Virus record (IMG/VR): IMGVR_UViG_3300044858_002001
Span: 1-25,897 of that record
Length of the DNA stretch: 25,897 bases
Origin: a virus
Strand: one strand, 5' to 3'
Within the stretch, counting starts at the first letter, position 1. Every line of letters begins with the position of its first letter. Under the pieces are notes generated by a model. It saw only the letters and a list, made by a program, of their open reading frames with translations, was not told the origin of the DNA and did not search any database. Both the position numbers and the translations under genes were made by a program. This document shows positions 5,306 through 12,976 of the stretch, piece after piece.

Positions 5306-5616
5306 TGGGACGTAACAACGCAGACTTTAGTGCAGGAAATAAGTTAGACCCTCGTGTTTTTATAGATGGTAAGCACGTTGGTTTTCAAGACCAAGACGGA
5401 AACTTTATGAATTGGGACCAAGATACAGCGGCTCAAAAGCATTACGCTGCACAAGGTTACAACAAAGGTACTGCTGGCGACATGCTTAAAAAGTCTAAAG
5501 CTCGTATTGCTGAGTCAACTGCAGCTGGAAGCGGTTCTAATCAAAACGCACGAAAAGCCAGTAAAGAAAGAACAGCTGCAAGAGAAGAAGCGCGTCGTCA
5601 AGAACGCGGTGAATAA
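5305..5616 (+). CDS. Hypothetical protein, 103 aa
   Basis: The first half (RVFIDGKHVGFQDQDGNFMNW) looks like a short beta domain. The second half is a charged, Ala/Arg/Glu-rich helix ending EEARRQERGE. ATG is preceded by AAGGAG within the previous gene and shares a base with its stop. Its stop shares a base with the HNH gene's ATG. Function unknown; the adjacent HNH gene is its only recognisable partner. Confidence 0.7.
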   Translation: MGRNNADFSAGNKLDPRVFIDGKHVGFQDQDGNFMNWDQDTAAQKHYAAQGYNKGTAGDMLKKSKARIAESTAAGSGSNQNARKASKERTAAREEARRQERGE

Positions 5617-5906
5617 TGGCCGAGGCAAAAAAGTTTGGACCTTACAAAGGTTCTAAGAAAAACGGTGGACGCCCTATATACGTCTACAAGAAAAAAGTAA
5701 ATGGCAAGTGGGTAACAACTTCTAAGGATAAGGCCCGTGCTGATTACGAGTCTAAGAATGGCAAGCTACCTAAGGGGACCGATGTTGACCACAAAGACAA
5801 TAACAAAAATAACGATTCTCCTAGCAACCTTCGCGCTATTTCTAAAAGTAAGAACGTGGCGAAAGAAAACAAGCGTCGAGCAGGCAAAAAAGAGAATGAA
5901 AAATAA
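5616..5906 (+). CDS. HNH endonuclease, 96 aa
   Basis: Small HNH nuclease. The catalytic box is VDHKDNNKNNDSPSNL (residues 57-72): Asp58-His59 supply the general base region, Asn71 the central Asn, and N80 with the KNVAKEN segment stands where the third ligand position lies. This is the HNH_3-like form common in phages, without zinc-binding Cys pairs. Such enzymes cut or nick double-stranded DNA as free-standing homing nucleases or as packaging-associated nucleases next to terminase. Here it lies about 16.4 kb upstream of terminase, among tiny genes, which favours the free-standing type. ATG overlaps the upstream stop. Confidence 0.8.
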   Translation: MAEAKKFGPYKGSKKNGGRPIYVYKKKVNGKWVTTSKDKARADYESKNGKLPKGTDVDHKDNNKNNDSPSNLRAISKSKNVAKENKRRAGKKENEK

Positions 5907-6172
5907 TGCCTAGAAATAATGGGGACCTATCTCAAGGTCAAGAAGACGGTTCTGAAAAGAAAGCTCGTAAACCCCACCCAGGTATATCATTTCCGTTGCC
6001 TTCTACAGTTAAGTCTAAAAATAAAATTCCTGACTCTTTCTCTTTAAAACAAGAGAATCCTTGGGTTGAGGGTGGGCCACTAGCTGATACTGCAGAAAAG
6101 CCTAGAAGCAAAGCTGGCGATGATGATGATATGTTCCGTTTTGGAGCTGCTGGAAGGAGAAGAAAACTTTGA
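5906..6172 (+). CDS. Disordered hypothetical protein, 88 aa
   Basis: Rich in Pro, Ser, Lys and Asp, no folded domain visible, with a DDDDMF segment and a basic RRRKL end. ATG overlaps the HNH stop (TAATG). Not recognised. Confidence 0.6.
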   Translation: MPRNNGDLSQGQEDGSEKKARKPHPGISFPLPSTVKSKNKIPDSFSLKQENPWVEGGPLADTAEKPRSKAGDDDDMFRFGAAGRRRKL

Positions 6173-6342
6173 GAAACAATAAAGATTTTCAAGAAGCAAA
6201 AGATACTAGGTCTGAGATTGAGATTCGTAGAGCTTTCTTACAAGGGGACGCTACAGCCTCTCCTACTCTGTCTGACGGAACCCGAATGACTAAAGAGTCC
6301 CATCCAAACATGTTCGGCTCCTCTAAGAAGGGAAGCAAGTAA
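6169..6342 (+). CDS. Small protein with TTG start, 57 aa
   Basis: TTG at 6169 overlaps the previous stop and is preceded by GGAAGGAGA at a normal distance, a strong site that supports this rare start. The product has an acidic/basic helix (DFQEAKDTRSEIEIRRAFL) and a C-terminal HPNMFGSSKKGSK. The stop overlaps the next ATG. Not recognised. Confidence 0.6.
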   Translation: MRNNKDFQEAKDTRSEIEIRRAFLQGDATASPTLSDGTRMTKESHPNMFGSSKKGSK

Positions 6343-6575
6343 TGATTCCAAAGAAACCACAGATTAAAACTACGATAAACGTTAGTAAAGAGGGAATTCA
6401 TAAAATGGATTCCGAAGGCGTATCTAAGGTAAACGAAAATACAGGAGAAGGTTTATTTGTGCCTTTTACTATGACTAGTAAAAAGACAGGTATTTCTTTC
6501 TCCGGTTCAGCTTTAGGTAAAGCACACCTTGATGACATGAAGAAACGCCACGGCGAAGGTTGGGACTTTACCTAA
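6342..6575 (+). CDS. Hypothetical protein, 77 aa
   Basis: A beta-rich small protein (KTTINVSKEGIHKM, GLFVPFTMTSKKTGISFSG) closing with an amphipathic helix and GEGWDF. ATG shares a base with the preceding stop and follows AAGGGAAGCAAG. Not recognised. Confidence 0.65.
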   Translation: MIPKKPQIKTTINVSKEGIHKMDSEGVSKVNENTGEGLFVPFTMTSKKTGISFSGSALGKAHLDDMKKRHGEGWDFT

Positions 6576-6577
6576 TC

Positions 6578-6703
6578 ATGGGCTGGGCAGAAGGAACATG
6601 TTCTGAAGAGCCTACATGGTCTTTAGATGATGCGGTTGATAACGTAGATAACGGAGTAATGAAAAATGGCAAAGTCAGAAGCCTGGACACGCAAAGAAGG
6701 TAA
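6578..6703 (+). CDS. Small acidic protein, 41 aa, overlapping the next gene
   Basis: ATG two bases after the previous stop. MGWAEGTCSEEPTW, then an acidic helix and a basic end. It overlaps the DUF6321-like gene by 38 bases in another frame, a larger overlap than elsewhere in the train, so either the overlap is real or this frame ends earlier in life than it looks. Not recognised. Confidence 0.45.
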   Translation: MGWAEGTCSEEPTWSLDDAVDNVDNGVMKNGKVRSLDTQRR

Positions 6704-6941
6704 GAACGCTAAAGGCGGTCTTAACGAAAAGGGTCGTAAGTCTTATGAAAAAGCAAACCCTGGAAGTAATTTAAAACCCCCTGTTAAGAAGGAACAAGCT
6801 AAGAAGTCTCCTAAGTCTGCCGCTCGTCGTAAATCTTTCTGTTCCCGTATGGAGGGCATGAAGAAAAAAAATACGTCTAGCAAGACTGCTAAAGACCCAA
6901 ATAGTAGAATTAACAAGTCCCTTCGCGCATGGGATTGTTAA
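6666..6941 (+). CDS. DUF6321-like phage protein, 91 aa
   Basis: The pattern AWTRKEGKNAKGGLNEKGRKSYE, then a basic linker, KSFCSRMEGMKKK and the terminal DPNSRINKSLRAWDC is a highly conserved phage protein type that I associate with DUF6321. It is very basic with two widely separated Cys. Function unknown; its charge suggests nucleic-acid or capsid association. ATG is preceded by GGAGTAATGAAAA. It is the last gene before the structural protein at 6969. The family name is from memory. Confidence 0.75.
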   Translation: MAKSEAWTRKEGKNAKGGLNEKGRKSYEKANPGSNLKPPVKKEQAKKSPKSAARRKSFCSRMEGMKKKNTSSKTAKDPNSRINKSLRAWDC

Positions 6942-6968
6942 ACCCACTCTAGAGAAAAAGGTAATTTA

Positions 6969-7691
6969 ATGGCAACAGATACATCAGGTCGACAAGCCGT
7001 TGACTTTGTATGGGGCAACATCCCTATGCAACCAAACGAAGACCGCGCTGGAGCAGTATCACCAGCTAATTTTTCAGCAAACTCATCAGGCGATAATTTT
7101 TGGGGAGCTACTACTAGAGTAGCCTCAGACCGTCTAAACCCAGCTCTTTCATTTCACGATATGGTAGAAGCTAAGTACGCAGGATTTCCAGAATTTACTG
7201 GAAACAACGACGGAGCTTATATCTCAGGCGTTGCATACATCGTAGTACCTTCAGTAATCGGTGACACAACAGCCGTAGCTCTTGATAAGCTCAAGGATGC
7301 TGGTTACGAAACAGCTAGCATCACAACTGCAACAGCAGCAACAAACGCAGCTATTTCAATCACAGCAGCAGCTCGCACAGCAGGTTCAACAACTGCAACT
7401 CTTACAGCAACCGGAGCAGGCGCAGCCTTCCCAGTTGGTACAAAGATTACAGTTGCATCTCTTACTGACACTGGTGCTCCACTTAACGGAACATACACAG
7501 TTACAGCTAATGCAACTAACACAGTTTCATTCGTATCTTCTGCTTCAACCGTACTTGCCCTCACAGGCTTGTCTGCTGGAACAGTCGTGGGCGTTGCTGG
7601 AACAATCAAGTCTCAGTCAACAGCTGCAAATGCATCTTCAGTGGCTACAACCGCAACAATCACAGTTACACCATACGCAACCGCTTCATAA
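6969..7691 (+). CDS. Virion-type structural protein with PASTA-like segment, 240 aa
   Basis: The N-terminal 85 residues are a Gly/Asn/Phe-rich unrecognised domain. Residues about 92-115 (YIVVPSVIGDTT... KLKDAGYE) fit the PASTA pattern VPxVxG...A...L..aG, which binds peptidoglycan in other proteins. The rest is Ala/Thr-rich and beta-patterned with LNGTYTVTA, a motif seen in many phage tail and decoration proteins. There is no signal peptide, so a virion location is likelier than secretion. Strong AAAAAGG site; a strong terminator follows at 7721-7757. The Ala/Thr-rich, well-biased codon use suggests high expression. Exact virion role is not deducible. Confidence 0.7.
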   Translation: MATDTSGRQAVDFVWGNIPMQPNEDRAGAVSPANFSANSSGDNFWGATTRVASDRLNPALSFHDMVEAKYAGFPEFTGNNDGAYISGVAYIVVPSVIGDTTAVALDKLKDAGYETASITTATAATNAAISITAAARTAGSTTATLTATGAGAAFPVGTKITVASLTDTGAPLNGTYTVTANATNTVSFVSSASTVLALTGLSAGTVVGVAGTIKSQSTAANASSVATTATITVTPYATAS

Positions 7692-7699
7692 AACCAAAA

Positions 7700-7714
7700 T
7701 ACACTTTTAGTGTA
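7700..7714. promoter_or_regulatory. 15-bp dyad TACACT-TTT-AGTGTA
   Basis: Perfect 6-bp arms around three T, between the 240-aa gene and its terminator. It could be an extra hairpin or a small operator. Sequence only; no function assigned. Confidence 0.4.
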
Positions 7715-7720
7715 GTATTA

Positions 7721-7757
7721 GAAGCGGCAGGCCAAAAGCCTGCCGCTTCTCTATTTT
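7721..7757 (+). terminator. Strong intrinsic terminator
   Basis: Perfect 12-bp GC-rich stem (7721-7732 with 7738-7749), CAAAA loop, followed by TCTATTTT. It separates the tiny-gene/structural unit from the DUF7455 gene. Confidence 0.92.
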
Positions 7758-7767
7758 AGGAGACAAT

Positions 7768-7989
7768 GTGATTACAGCAGAAAAGATGCAAGAAGTATTA
7801 ACATTTAAAGATGAACCGTTAACTGCTAATGACCGCTGCGATAGTTGCAGTGCTGCAGCTAAAGTAAGAGTTCACATGAAAACATCTAACTTAGAATTAA
7901 TATTTTGCGGACATCACATGAAAGAAAAACAAGAAGCTTTAAGTTCTGTTGCGTACTTTAACCCTGATTGGGATACTGCGTTACAGTAA
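7768..7989 (+). CDS. DUF7455-type zinc-ribbon protein, 73 aa
   Basis: A short actinobacterial protein family of the pattern 'LT..DRCD.C.a.A.v.....s..el.fC.HH': here LTANDRCDSC (residues 18-27), then IFCGHH (45-50). The two CxxC/CxxH pairs should bind one zinc ion. Function is unknown; the family is common in Streptomyces and actinophages. GTG start five bases after AGGAG, which itself overlaps the end of the terminator's T-run. First gene of the unit that leads to the surface protein and lysis cassette. Confidence 0.85.
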   Translation: MITAEKMQEVLTFKDEPLTANDRCDSCSAAAKVRVHMKTSNLELIFCGHHMKEKQEALSSVAYFNPDWDTALQ

Positions 7990-8001
7990 CATCAGAGGTA
8001 A

Positions 8002-10725
8002 ATGTTAATACTGCGCATATTCGCAGCAACAGTCCTCACATTATTCCTATTTTTGCTTGGTCAATCAACCGCGAGCGCAACTGACCCTACCCCAGAACAG
8101 GTAGCAGTTAGTCCTGCTTCCACAGAGTCTTCGACCGCAACTGCTCCAACTCCATCTCCAAGTCCAGAACCCTCTTCTGCAACTTCGGACCCTCAAACTT
8201 CCAATACGAGTTCTGATGTTGTGGCAAGTCCTGCCCCGTCGTCTTCACCGTCTTCTGAGCCAACGCCTTCTCCAACACCAACACCAACACCAACACCAAC
8301 ACCAACACCAACACCAATCCCAGAACCAACAAGCACACCGCCGCAAACAAATCCATCAATAACCTCCGTTCAAGAAAAAATTGAGGAAGCAACTGTAACA
8401 TTGACAACGGCTGTGAGCGCAGCAAGTCCAGCACAAGTTTCAGCAGCCACAGAGCCAGTAGCAACAGCTCAAACAGCTATTGCGGCAGCAGAGTCAGCAA
8501 CAGCAGTAGCAGTAACCGCAGTAGCAGCAGTTGAGTCACAAACAGCAGTAGTAGCCGTAGTAACGCAGGACGTTACTACTGCAACCGCAGTTGTTGCTAC
8601 AGCCACAGCAGCAGTAGAGTCTCAAACAGCAGTAGTAGCAGTTGCAACCACCAACTTAACTAATGCTCAAACTACATTGACCGCTCTTCAGAATACCCCT
8701 TCAGATAGCAAAACTTATACAACCGAAGGCTATGTAGCCCCTGTTGCTCCTGAAACTCCAACAGTTACTACAACCACACTCCCAACTATGTATGACGGCT
8801 TTACAAAAATTAATACGCCTTTTGACATAAAAATGGGTAACACGGTGTATGAAGGTCAAGGAACAAACAGCCAAATTTACGTAACCTCAAAAGCAACGAT
8901 TACCTTTGGCAATGGCGACTATAACTGGTGGGATTTTCCAGCAGGAGCACATATCTCAGTCTTTGGCAGCGACTTTATGAACGATAACGCAAATGGCTCT
9001 TCAACTGTTGTGAAAACTACCGAAACTACTTTAGAAGTCGATTGGAATTTGCACAAATTTGCACAACCAAATAGCCCTATTACAAATGTAAATTGGAAAA
9101 TGACAGTCAATCCAACAACAGGGGAATGGACTGGTGTTGGAACCGTTTCGGGAAACACAACACAACTGCATAACGGACCACGTATCGGTGTTCGTGAAGC
9201 AGCAGGTCAAGCAGTACAACAAATGACTAATGTAACTAACGAAACTTTAACTGCTCAAATTACTGAGCAAACAGCTGTTGTAGCTGATAAGACAGAGGTT
9301 AAGGCAGAAGCCGTTGCAACACTCACAACTCTTACAGCAGAGAAAACAACAGCAGAGACAACGCTTGCAACAGCTCAGACCACACTAACAACAGAGACTC
9401 AAACATTAACTACCCTACAATCAACAGCTACAACAGCAATTACTACTGCCAATACTTTAGCTGATACCGCTACATCTACAGTTGCTACTGCAGTCACAGC
9501 TCTTCAAACTCCAACTCCTCAGCCAACTCCAACACCCGAGCCAACTCCCGCACCGCAGCCAGAGCCAACACCAGCCCCACAACCAGAGCCAGCACCACAA
9601 CCCGAACCTTCACCAGAACCTCCTACAGTTCCACCAGTGGACCCTGCCCCCACAAATCCTGACCCGGTTCCAACACCTCAACCCGAGCCTCAACCTGAAC
9701 CAGTCTCTCCTGAGCCTGTTGACCCTGTAAATCCCAATCCAGAGCCACCCGTTGAGATTGAGCCCACTCCTGAACCTGAGCCGCAGCCAACCCCAGAACC
9801 TGAGCCTGTTCCTGAGCCAGAGATTGAACCCGTTCCTGAGCCAACTCCAGAGCCTGAACCAACTCCTGAACCCGAATCACCTACTGACCCTGAAACTGAT
9901 ACAGAAGAGCCATCAGAACCCACAGAAGAGCAATCACCAGAGGAAGCGCCCGAAGAGTCACCCGTAGAAAACGAGGAGAGTCCTTCGGAAGACGAAACAC
10001 CCGTGGAAGAAGAATCACAACCAGAGTTACCAGAAACAGAGCCAGAAAATCCGTTAGAAGAATCATCCCCAGAGACTATCACAGAATCTGAAGAAGTTAC
10101 GTCTGCGGTAGAGGATGTGCTATCTGATGGGAAACTTTCTGCTGCTGATGCTGATGCTGTTATGGATGCCTTAAACGCAGACGGAGAAGTAACTGCTGAA
10201 GAGGTATCGGCTTTGTCTGATGCGTTATCTGCTGACGGAAAACTGACTACCGCTGAAAAAGAATTGATAGCGGAAGCTCTTATTGAATCAGTTGCCTCTG
10301 GAGAAACTCTTACCTCAGAGCAAATTCAAGAGGCTGGTATTGAGTATAAAGACTTACCGGCAGAGACACCTGTTGAGGTTAGGCAGGATGAGAACGGAAA
10401 CGAAGTTATAATTACAGCAGACGTAGCCGCGGCTCTAGTTCTTCTAGAGAACCCATCCGAATTAATTGGCGCAATATTTAGCGACCCAGGTGAGGCACTA
10501 CAAGCACTCGGAAGTATCGGTGCAGATATGTCCCCTGAAGAACGTGAAGAAGCAACTGAAATGGTAGTTGCTGCCGTTGTGGCTGCAGGTGCTGCTATGA
10601 ATGCAGTTAGTGCAGCAGCAGGTGCTACTGGAGGTTCAACCTCTGGAGGCTCAAGTGGTGGAGGAAATTCTGGGGGAGGAGCTCCTTCCGGAGATAGTAA
10701 GGGAGTTAGGAGACGTAAACCATGA
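8002..10725 (+). CDS. Secreted Pro/Thr/Glu-rich surface protein, 907 aa
   Basis: Residues 1-27 are a clear Sec signal peptide (hydrophobic core, STASA cleavage site). Then come a Pro/Ser/Thr stalk with ten or so PT repeats (about 85-105), an Ala/Thr/Val helix-forming region (120-235), a folded beta domain (about 262-395, Trp- and Asn-rich), a second Thr/Ala helical region (400-495), a Pro-Glu repeat region (500-640) turning very acidic, and a short calcium-site-like pair (LNADGEVTAEE, LSADGKLTTAE, about 715-755). It closes with an Ala/Val hydrophobic stretch, a Gly/Ser run and RRRKP. The plan is that of a wall-spanning surface protein, but there is no LPXTG motif. It is translated just upstream of the lysis genes, so it may act in the host envelope rather than the virion. 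Confidence 0.85.
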   Translation: MLILRIFAATVLTLFLFLLGQSTASATDPTPEQVAVSPASTESSTATAPTPSPSPEPSSATSDPQTSNTSSDVVASPAPSSSPSSEPTPSPTPTPTPTPTPTPTPIPEPTSTPPQTNPSITSVQEKIEEATVTLTTAVSAASPAQVSAATEPVATAQTAIAAAESATAVAVTAVAAVESQTAVVAVVTQDVTTATAVVATATAAVESQTAVVAVATTNLTNAQTTLTALQNTPSDSKTYTTEGYVAPVAPETPTVTTTTLPTMYDGFTKINTPFDIKMGNTVYEGQGTNSQIYVTSKATITFGNGDYNWWDFPAGAHISVFGSDFMNDNANGSSTVVKTTETTLEVDWNLHKFAQPNSPITNVNWKMTVNPTTGEWTGVGTVSGNTTQLHNGPRIGVREAAGQAVQQMTNVTNETLTAQITEQTAVVADKTEVKAEAVATLTTLTAEKTTAETTLATAQTTLTTETQTLTTLQSTATTAITTANTLADTATSTVATAVTALQTPTPQPTPTPEPTPAPQPEPTPAPQPEPAPQPEPSPEPPTVPPVDPAPTNPDPVPTPQPEPQPEPVSPEPVDPVNPNPEPPVEIEPTPEPEPQPTPEPEPVPEPEIEPVPEPTPEPEPTPEPESPTDPETDTEEPSEPTEEQSPEEAPEESPVENEESPSEDETPVEEESQPELPETEPENPLEESSPETITESEEVTSAVEDVLSDGKLSAADADAVMDALNADGEVTAEEVSALSDALSADGKLTTAEKELIAEALIESVASGETLTSEQIQEAGIEYKDLPAETPVEVRQDENGNEVIITADVAAALVLLENPSELIGAIFSDPGEALQALGSIGADMSPEEREEATEMVVAAVVAAGAAMNAVSAAAGATGGSTSGGSSGGGNSGGGAPSGDSKGVRRRKP
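8271..8318 (+). repeat. Hexanucleotide tandem repeat coding for PT repeats
   Basis: Tandem copies of ACACCA/CCAACA code for alternating Pro-Thr. A six-base unit keeps the reading frame, so copy changes would alter stalk length, not switch the gene off. Confidence 0.8.
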
Positions 10726-10892
10726 AGATAGTTAAAGACATGATTGACCAGCTATGGACTCTATTAGGAATGTTTATTGCCTGGGTAGTTCTAGATGGCT
10801 CAGCTAAGACCGTTGTGGGATACGCAATTGTGGGAACATTAGTTGCTTGGGCGGTGACCTACCCGCTTAGAAATCCGAAGGACGAAGAATGA
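10722..10892 (+). CDS. Small membrane protein (holin-like), 56 aa
   Basis: ATGA overlap with the stop of the 907-aa gene and with the next gene. Two short hydrophobic segments (about residues 11-24 and 31-48, WTLLGMFIAWVVL and VVGYAIVGTLVAWAVTY) flank a tight SAK turn, with a charged C-terminus. Too short to appear in ordinary gene calls but held by overlaps on both sides. Its place at the head of the lysis cassette suggests a holin or antiholin; this is inference. Confidence 0.65.
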   Translation: MKIVKDMIDQLWTLLGMFIAWVVLDGSAKTVVGYAIVGTLVAWAVTYPLRNPKDEE

Positions 10893-11110
10893 TTAAAAGA
10901 CTTATATTATCTGCCCTACTTGTTTTTTCTTTGACAGGTTGCGGGTATGACGGGCATTTTAGATACCCATGCCAAGACCCCACAAATTGGGAAAAAGCAG
11001 AGTGTAAGCCTCCAGTTTGCACCGCTACGCAGACTTGTCCTGTAGACTTAGTTAAAACATCAGACGGAACTACCGCTACTGTAGAACCAGAGGGAACACC
11101 AAATGAGTAA
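10889..11110 (+). CDS. Small lipoprotein, 73 aa
   Basis: Residues 1-17 are a lipoprotein signal with lipobox LTGC (Cys18). The mature part has five further Cys and a conserved-looking GHFRYPCQDPTNWEKAECKPPVC segment that I recall from other phage lipoproteins near lysis or structural genes. The mature protein would be lipid-anchored on the outer face of the membrane with probable disulfides. Overlaps genes on both sides. It could be a spanin-like or superinfection-related factor; in a monoderm host a spanin is less expected. Confidence 0.75.
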   Translation: MIKRLILSALLVFSLTGCGYDGHFRYPCQDPTNWEKAECKPPVCTATQTCPVDLVKTSDGTTATVEPEGTPNE

Positions 11111-11510
11111 AGAACGATTATCACCACAAGACTTAGATGCTCGCTTAAAGTTTATTCTAGGAATCACACTAGGAACAATTCTGCTATGTACATCACTAGG
11201 CATTCTTTATGGCCTTTTATTTGTGACACAGCCAATTGGAGCACAGTCAGAGAATGACAAAATGTTCTTTAACGTTCTTGGAAGCATCGCTACATTTATT
11301 ACAGGAACCCTTGCAGGTATCCTAATTGGTTCATCTGGTGCTAAAGATATTATGAAAGCACAACTAGATAACAAAGAGATGGACGCTAAAAACACACAAG
11401 CCGATAAGAAGCTTGAAGCAGAGATTGATGCTACAGCAGCACGTCTTGCAGCAAAGCCAGACGGCGCTATGCCAGAAGAACAACCAGTAGATACTGACTG
11501 GGATAAATAA
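11103..11510 (+). CDS. Holin-like membrane protein with coiled coil, 135 aa
   Basis: Two membrane helices (about residues 17-41 and 57-80) separated by a polar loop, then a long charged helix (KAQLDNKEMDAKNTQADKKLEAEIDATAARLAA) and an acidic end. ATG overlaps the lipoprotein's stop by eight bases. It lies two short genes before the endolysin, so a holin or holin regulator is the likeliest role. The family is not named with certainty. Confidence 0.7.
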   Translation: MSKERLSPQDLDARLKFILGITLGTILLCTSLGILYGLLFVTQPIGAQSENDKMFFNVLGSIATFITGTLAGILIGSSGAKDIMKAQLDNKEMDAKNTQADKKLEAEIDATAARLAAKPDGAMPEEQPVDTDWDK

Positions 11511-11588
11511 TTGAATTGGATACAGGCATTAATTATTTTTGGTCCTGTATTAATTGTATTAATTGCATTTTGGAAGGATATTAAATAA
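11511..11588 (+). CDS. Tiny membrane peptide, 25 aa, TTG start
   Basis: TTG begins at the base after the previous stop, and the TAA shares its last base with the endolysin ATG (TAATG). The product NWIQALIIFGPVLIVLIAFW followed by KDIK is a single hydrophobic helix with a basic end. Perfect fit into the gap between two lysis genes and the coupling support it as a real tiny gene; it has no clear ribosome site of its own and may be translated by re-initiation. Confidence 0.55.
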   Translation: MNWIQALIIFGPVLIVLIAFWKDIK

Positions 11589-12148
11589 TGGCAGACCAAG
11601 GAACAGCAGCCCGTCTTATTGAAGTTGCAAAAGCAGAAATTGGGACTATTGAAGGCCCAAAAGATAATGAAACAAAGTACGGCGCTTACACAAAAGCTAA
11701 CTTCCAACCATGGTGCGGAAGTTTTGTAAATTGGTGTGGAAAAGAAAGTGGCGTAAAAATTCCTAACACTGTCTACACTCCAAGTGGGGCACAGGCTTTT
11801 AAGAAAGCTGGCTCATGGATTGACGGAGATGTTGCAGACCCAGAACCAGGAGATATCGCCTATTTTGATTTCCCCTCAGATGGCGTCGATAGAATTTCTC
11901 ACGTAGGTATTGTTATCAAAGACAATGAAGATGGCACTGTTTGGTGTATTGAGGGAAACACATCTTCAAAGAAATCTGGAAGCCAAAGAAATGGCGGAGA
12001 AGTTTGCAAACAACTTCGTGCTTTTAAGAAAAACAAGGCTGGAGTTATGATTTCAATCGTAGGATTTGGGCGCCCTAAATTCAAAGCAGCTGGAGCATCA
12101 ACAAACTCTAGCTCTACTGAGGATAAATGCCCTACTTGTGGCAAATAA
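11588..12148 (+). CDS. CHAP-domain endolysin, 186 aa
   Basis: Cysteine peptidase/amidase of the CHAP superfamily, expected to cut host peptidoglycan at lysis. The N-terminal part (residues 1-40) has the usual lead helix (AARLIEVAKAEIGT). Catalytic Cys43 lies in PWCGSFVNWC, His105 in SHVGIV, and Glu122/Asn124 in IEGN, in the correct order. After about residue 155 a Ser/Thr linker leads to a short CPTCGK end that could hold metal or a disulfide; there is no cell-wall-binding domain of normal size. No signal peptide, so export depends on a holin. Directly preceded by the tiny membrane peptide and the holin-like genes. Confidence 0.92.
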   Translation: MADQGTAARLIEVAKAEIGTIEGPKDNETKYGAYTKANFQPWCGSFVNWCGKESGVKIPNTVYTPSGAQAFKKAGSWIDGDVADPEPGDIAYFDFPSDGVDRISHVGIVIKDNEDGTVWCIEGNTSSKKSGSQRNGGEVCKQLRAFKKNKAGVMISIVGFGRPKFKAAGASTNSSSTEDKCPTCGK

Positions 12149-12205
12149 TTAAATAAAATGAGTACATACGAGGTCAAACTAGAGAAAGTGGCTTAAACTT
12201 CTATT

Positions 12206-12976
12206 ATGGCTACTTTTCCTATAACTAACCCTTCCGCTGAATCAGAAGGACGTGCAGCCTCTGGCTTTGGTAAAAAAGCTGGACGCAACTCCTCAATGGG
12301 ACAGATTGCTGCAGCAGTGTTTTTAGGACGAGGAACTCCTGGTGGTAGAGGAGCTAATAGTTCGTCTAGAAGTTCTTCCAGAACATCTTCAGGCTCTAAT
12401 GAAAGAAGTGCTGAAGATTGGCAAAATGAAAACACAATGAAAGAATACGACCTCGATAGAGAAACAAGACGAGGCGATTATCATTATGGCGCATCTGGAA
12501 AAAACACCCCTGAAGGTAGCAAACTAAGAAAACTTTCTGCAGATGGTAAGGGTGGATTTAGCGTTGAGTACGGCGATGTAATTAAAGATGTACAAAATCA
12601 AACAGCTGGCGACTCAACACCAAAACCAAATCCTTCCGGACATTCTGCAGGCAAGCAGTGGAGTTCTACAGGTAAGTCTAAGGGCAGAAAAGGCACCTAT
12701 GCTGATACACGTGCAGCTGTAGCTGGTGGGCACATTACCGAAGAAGACGCTATAGAAATTAGTCCAACATATGCTAAAAAGTATGCATCTAGAGCAGCAG
12801 GTAAAAAAGCAAACGCCTCAGGGTTTGATACGTCTTCAAAACCAGTTAAGTCTAGAAAGTCTGCTAGCACAAAAACTTCTGATGGCAGCTACTCAATAAA
12901 TCCAGAACCAAGTTCAACAATGTTAAGTAACGAAGCAAACTATTTAGCGAGCAAAAGCCGTGGAAAAAGAGTTTAA
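12206..12976 (+). CDS. Basic disordered hypothetical protein, 256 aa
   Basis: Not recognised. Rich in Ser, Gly, Lys and Arg with poly-Ser segments, and without a clear hydrophobic core. A short folded stretch may exist at about 100-130 (GKGGFSVEYGDVIKDV) and a helical one at about 165-200. The overall positive charge would suit interaction with DNA or capsid. The ATG has no strong ribosome site, but codon use is phage-like. The last bases contain the GTG of the next small gene. Confidence 0.65.
   Translation: MATFPITNPSAESEGRAASGFGKKAGRNSSMGQIAAAVFLGRGTPGGRGANSSSRSSSRTSSGSNERSAEDWQNENTMKEYDLDRETRRGDYHYGASGKNTPEGSKLRKLSADGKGGFSVEYGDVIKDVQNQTAGDSTPKPNPSGHSAGKQWSSTGKSKGRKGTYADTRAAVAGGHITEEDAIEISPTYAKKYASRAAGKKANASGFDTSSKPVKSRKSASTKTSDGSYSINPEPSSTMLSNEANYLASKSRGKRV

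Noticed and set aside
7282-7710. Gln/Leu-rich reading frame overlapping the 240-aa protein gene
   Set aside because: A shadow of Ala/Thr-rich repeats in another frame; no ribosome site and nonsense composition.
9623-10082. Long antisense frames, Gly/Ser-rich, over the PE-repeat part of the surface protein
   Set aside because: Arise from repetitive codons on the plus strand; no start context.
12158-12196. A 12-codon frame (MSTYEVKLEKVA) after the endolysin
   Set aside because: Too short and without coupling or a ribosome site; more likely a leader remnant.
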